Of a DNA stretch of 5,469 bases, positions 4,428-5,469 are shown one piece after another. The position numbers were made by a program, and so were the translations under genes. The stretch is taken from NCBI GenBank assembly GCA_030630245.1, contig DAOVNL010000071.1, positions 1-5,469 on the forward strand. Direction: 5' to 3'. This DNA comes from Candidatus Omnitrophota bacterium (lineage in GTDB: Bacteria; Omnitrophota; Gorgyraeia; B26-G9). Positions within the stretch are counted from its first letter, which is position 1; every line of letters starts with the position of its first letter. Under the pieces are notes generated by a model that saw nothing but the letters and a program-made list of their open reading frames with translations, did no database searches and was not told the DNA's origin.

Positions 4428-5469
4428 ATGAAACTAAAAAAAGAATTAAATCTACTGGATGTTTTTTGTATAGCTTCCGGAGCTATGATCAGCTCCGGTT
4501 TATTTGTTTTGCCCGGGATCGCGCACGCTATTGCCGGACCCGCGGTTTTTGTTTCATATCTGCTTGCCGGTTTGCTGGCGATAACCGGAATGCTTTCCCA
4601 GGCTGAGCTTGTCTCAGCCATGCCCAAAGCCGGCGGTACCTATTTTTATGTAACCCGCAGTCTCGGCCCGGGAGTGGGTACTGTGGACGGGATCCTGACA
4701 TGGTTTGCCATATCATTTAAAAGCGCATTTGCCATTATCGGTATATCGGCATTTACAGCGCTTATTATTAATTTGGATGTAAGATTGATCGCGATTGTAT
4801 TGTGCGTTCTTTTTGTAGGAATTAATATTTTAGGCATAAAAGAAGCGGGTAAACTGCAGGTTGCCATGGTGCTTGCGCTTTTTGTAATATTGATTTTTTA
4901 TGTTATACGCGGGCTTCCTTTGATGAACGCGAACAATTTTGTTCCTTTTGCGCCCAACGGGATAAGCGCGATTTTTTCTACTGCCGGATTTGTATTTGTT
5001 TCATACGGCGGTTTGCTTAAAGTCGCCAGTATTGCAGAGGAGGTAAAGAATCCCGCGCGCACAGTTCCTCTTGCCATGATTCTTTCTCTTCTGGTTGTGG
5101 GAATACTCTATATGCTGGTTGTACTGGTAACAACAGGAGTTTTAGGTGCCGAGCAGCTTGATCATTCTCTTACTCCGATAAGTGACGGCGCGGGCGCTTT
5201 TTTAGGCAGCAAAGGAAGGATTGTTTTGAGTATTGCCGCGGTACTTGCTTTTATTTCTACCGCGAACGCTGGGATTATGGCTGCATCGCGATATCCTCTG
5301 GCTTTAAGCAGGGATGGGCTGCTTCCCGAGAGATTAATGAATATAAATGAAAAGTTTAAAACTCCTCATGTGGCAATTTTAATAACAGGCCTGTTTATGA
5401 TTTTTGCCTTATTTCTAAATCTGGGTCTTCTTGTTAAAGTTGCCTCAGCTTCTTTGATTATGACTTTTA
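4428..5469 (+). CDS. APC-superfamily amino-acid permease, 3' end cut by the window
   Basis: The frame stays open for 347 codons from the ATG at 4428 to the right edge. The protein is an inner-membrane secondary transporter of the amino acid-polyamine-organocation superfamily. Helix 1 contains GAMISSGLFVLPG (residues 18-30), the glycine-rich unwound substrate site of the family. PKAGGTYFYV (66-75) follows helix 2, EEVKNPARTVP (204-214) lies after helix 6, and SRYPLALSRDGLLP (287-300) after helix 8. I count nine complete hydrophobic segments and the start of a tenth, against a usual 12; some relatives add C-terminal universal-stress domains that would lie outside the window. The substrate cannot be read from sequence. 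It begins 22 bp after nifU with a weak GGGAA ribosome site, which suggests cotranscription. Its DNA is richer in G+C than the first gene (34 of 60 bases at 4561-4620, against 18 of 60 at 361-420). Confidence 0.9.
   Translation, partial: MKLKKELNLLDVFCIASGAMISSGLFVLPGIAHAIAGPAVFVSYLLAGLLAITGMLSQAELVSAMPKAGGTYFYVTRSLGPGVGTVDGILTWFAISFKSAFAIIGISAFTALIINLDVRLIAIVLCVLFVGINILGIKEAGKLQVAMVLALFVILIFYVIRGLPLMNANNFVPFAPNGISAIFSTAGFVFVSYGGLLKVASIAEEVKNPARTVPLAMILSLLVVGILYMLVVLVTTGVLGAEQLDHSLTPISDGAGAFLGSKGRIVLSIAAVLAFISTANAGIMAASRYPLALSRDGLLPERLMNINEKFKTPHVAILITGLFMIFALFLNLGLLVKVASASLIMTF

Noticed and set aside
4283..4867. - strand ORFs of 62 to 114 codons over nifU and the permease
   Set aside because: They overlap conserved domains on the + strand and show no recognisable protein features.

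Overview
The window holds four complete genes and one gene cut by the right edge, all on the + strand. A sixth gene, divergent on the - strand, is implied just beyond the left edge. The DNA is AT-rich between genes and moderately GC-poor within them. Ribosome binding sites are recognisable (GAGGTGA, GAGG, GAGGT, GGAGA), so this is a bacterium with ordinary Shine-Dalgarno initiation. The gene content (compact nifS-nifU pair, DUF2130 protein, MPN-type RadC, GGTCTGACC-type dispersed motif) would fit an uncultured, anaerobic-type bacterium such as Omnitrophota or a deltaproteobacterium-like lineage. That placement is a guess; nothing here fixes the taxon.

Layout. Positions 1-296 are an intergenic region that looks divergent. 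At its left end is a near-consensus - strand promoter plus a - strand Shine-Dalgarno. Its middle has an exact 11-bp tandem duplication and a 15-bp palindrome over a plausible + strand promoter. Positions 297-1439 encode a DUF2130 protein: a half zinc-ribbon, a long coiled coil and a C-terminal domain with a nuclease-like D...ExK pattern. Positions 1603-2289 encode a RadC-family MPN/JAB protein with an intact metal motif. The next gap carries a dispersed-repeat-like motif (core 2318-2326), then a good sigma70-type promoter and a perfect 10-bp inverted repeat just in front of nifS.

Positions 2456-3631 (NifS/IscS-type cysteine desulfurase) and 3797-4405 (two-domain NifU: IscU scaffold plus BFD-like [2Fe-2S] domain) form a minimal Fe-S cluster assembly pair. 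NifS would mobilise sulfur from cysteine and NifU would build the cluster. No iscR, hscAB, fdx or suf genes are visible. An APC-superfamily amino-acid permease (4428 to the right edge) follows nifU by 22 bp and is probably cotranscribed.

The most unusual structure is the nifS-nifU gap. Two five-unit arrays of 10-bp repeats lie in opposite orientation: GTTACTA-type at 3641-3690 and TAAC-type at 3731-3780. Both sit on one 10-bp lattice spanning 140 bp and end directly before the nifU ribosome binding site. This could be a phased operator array, an RNA switch or a decayed minisatellite. I know of no named element that matches it.
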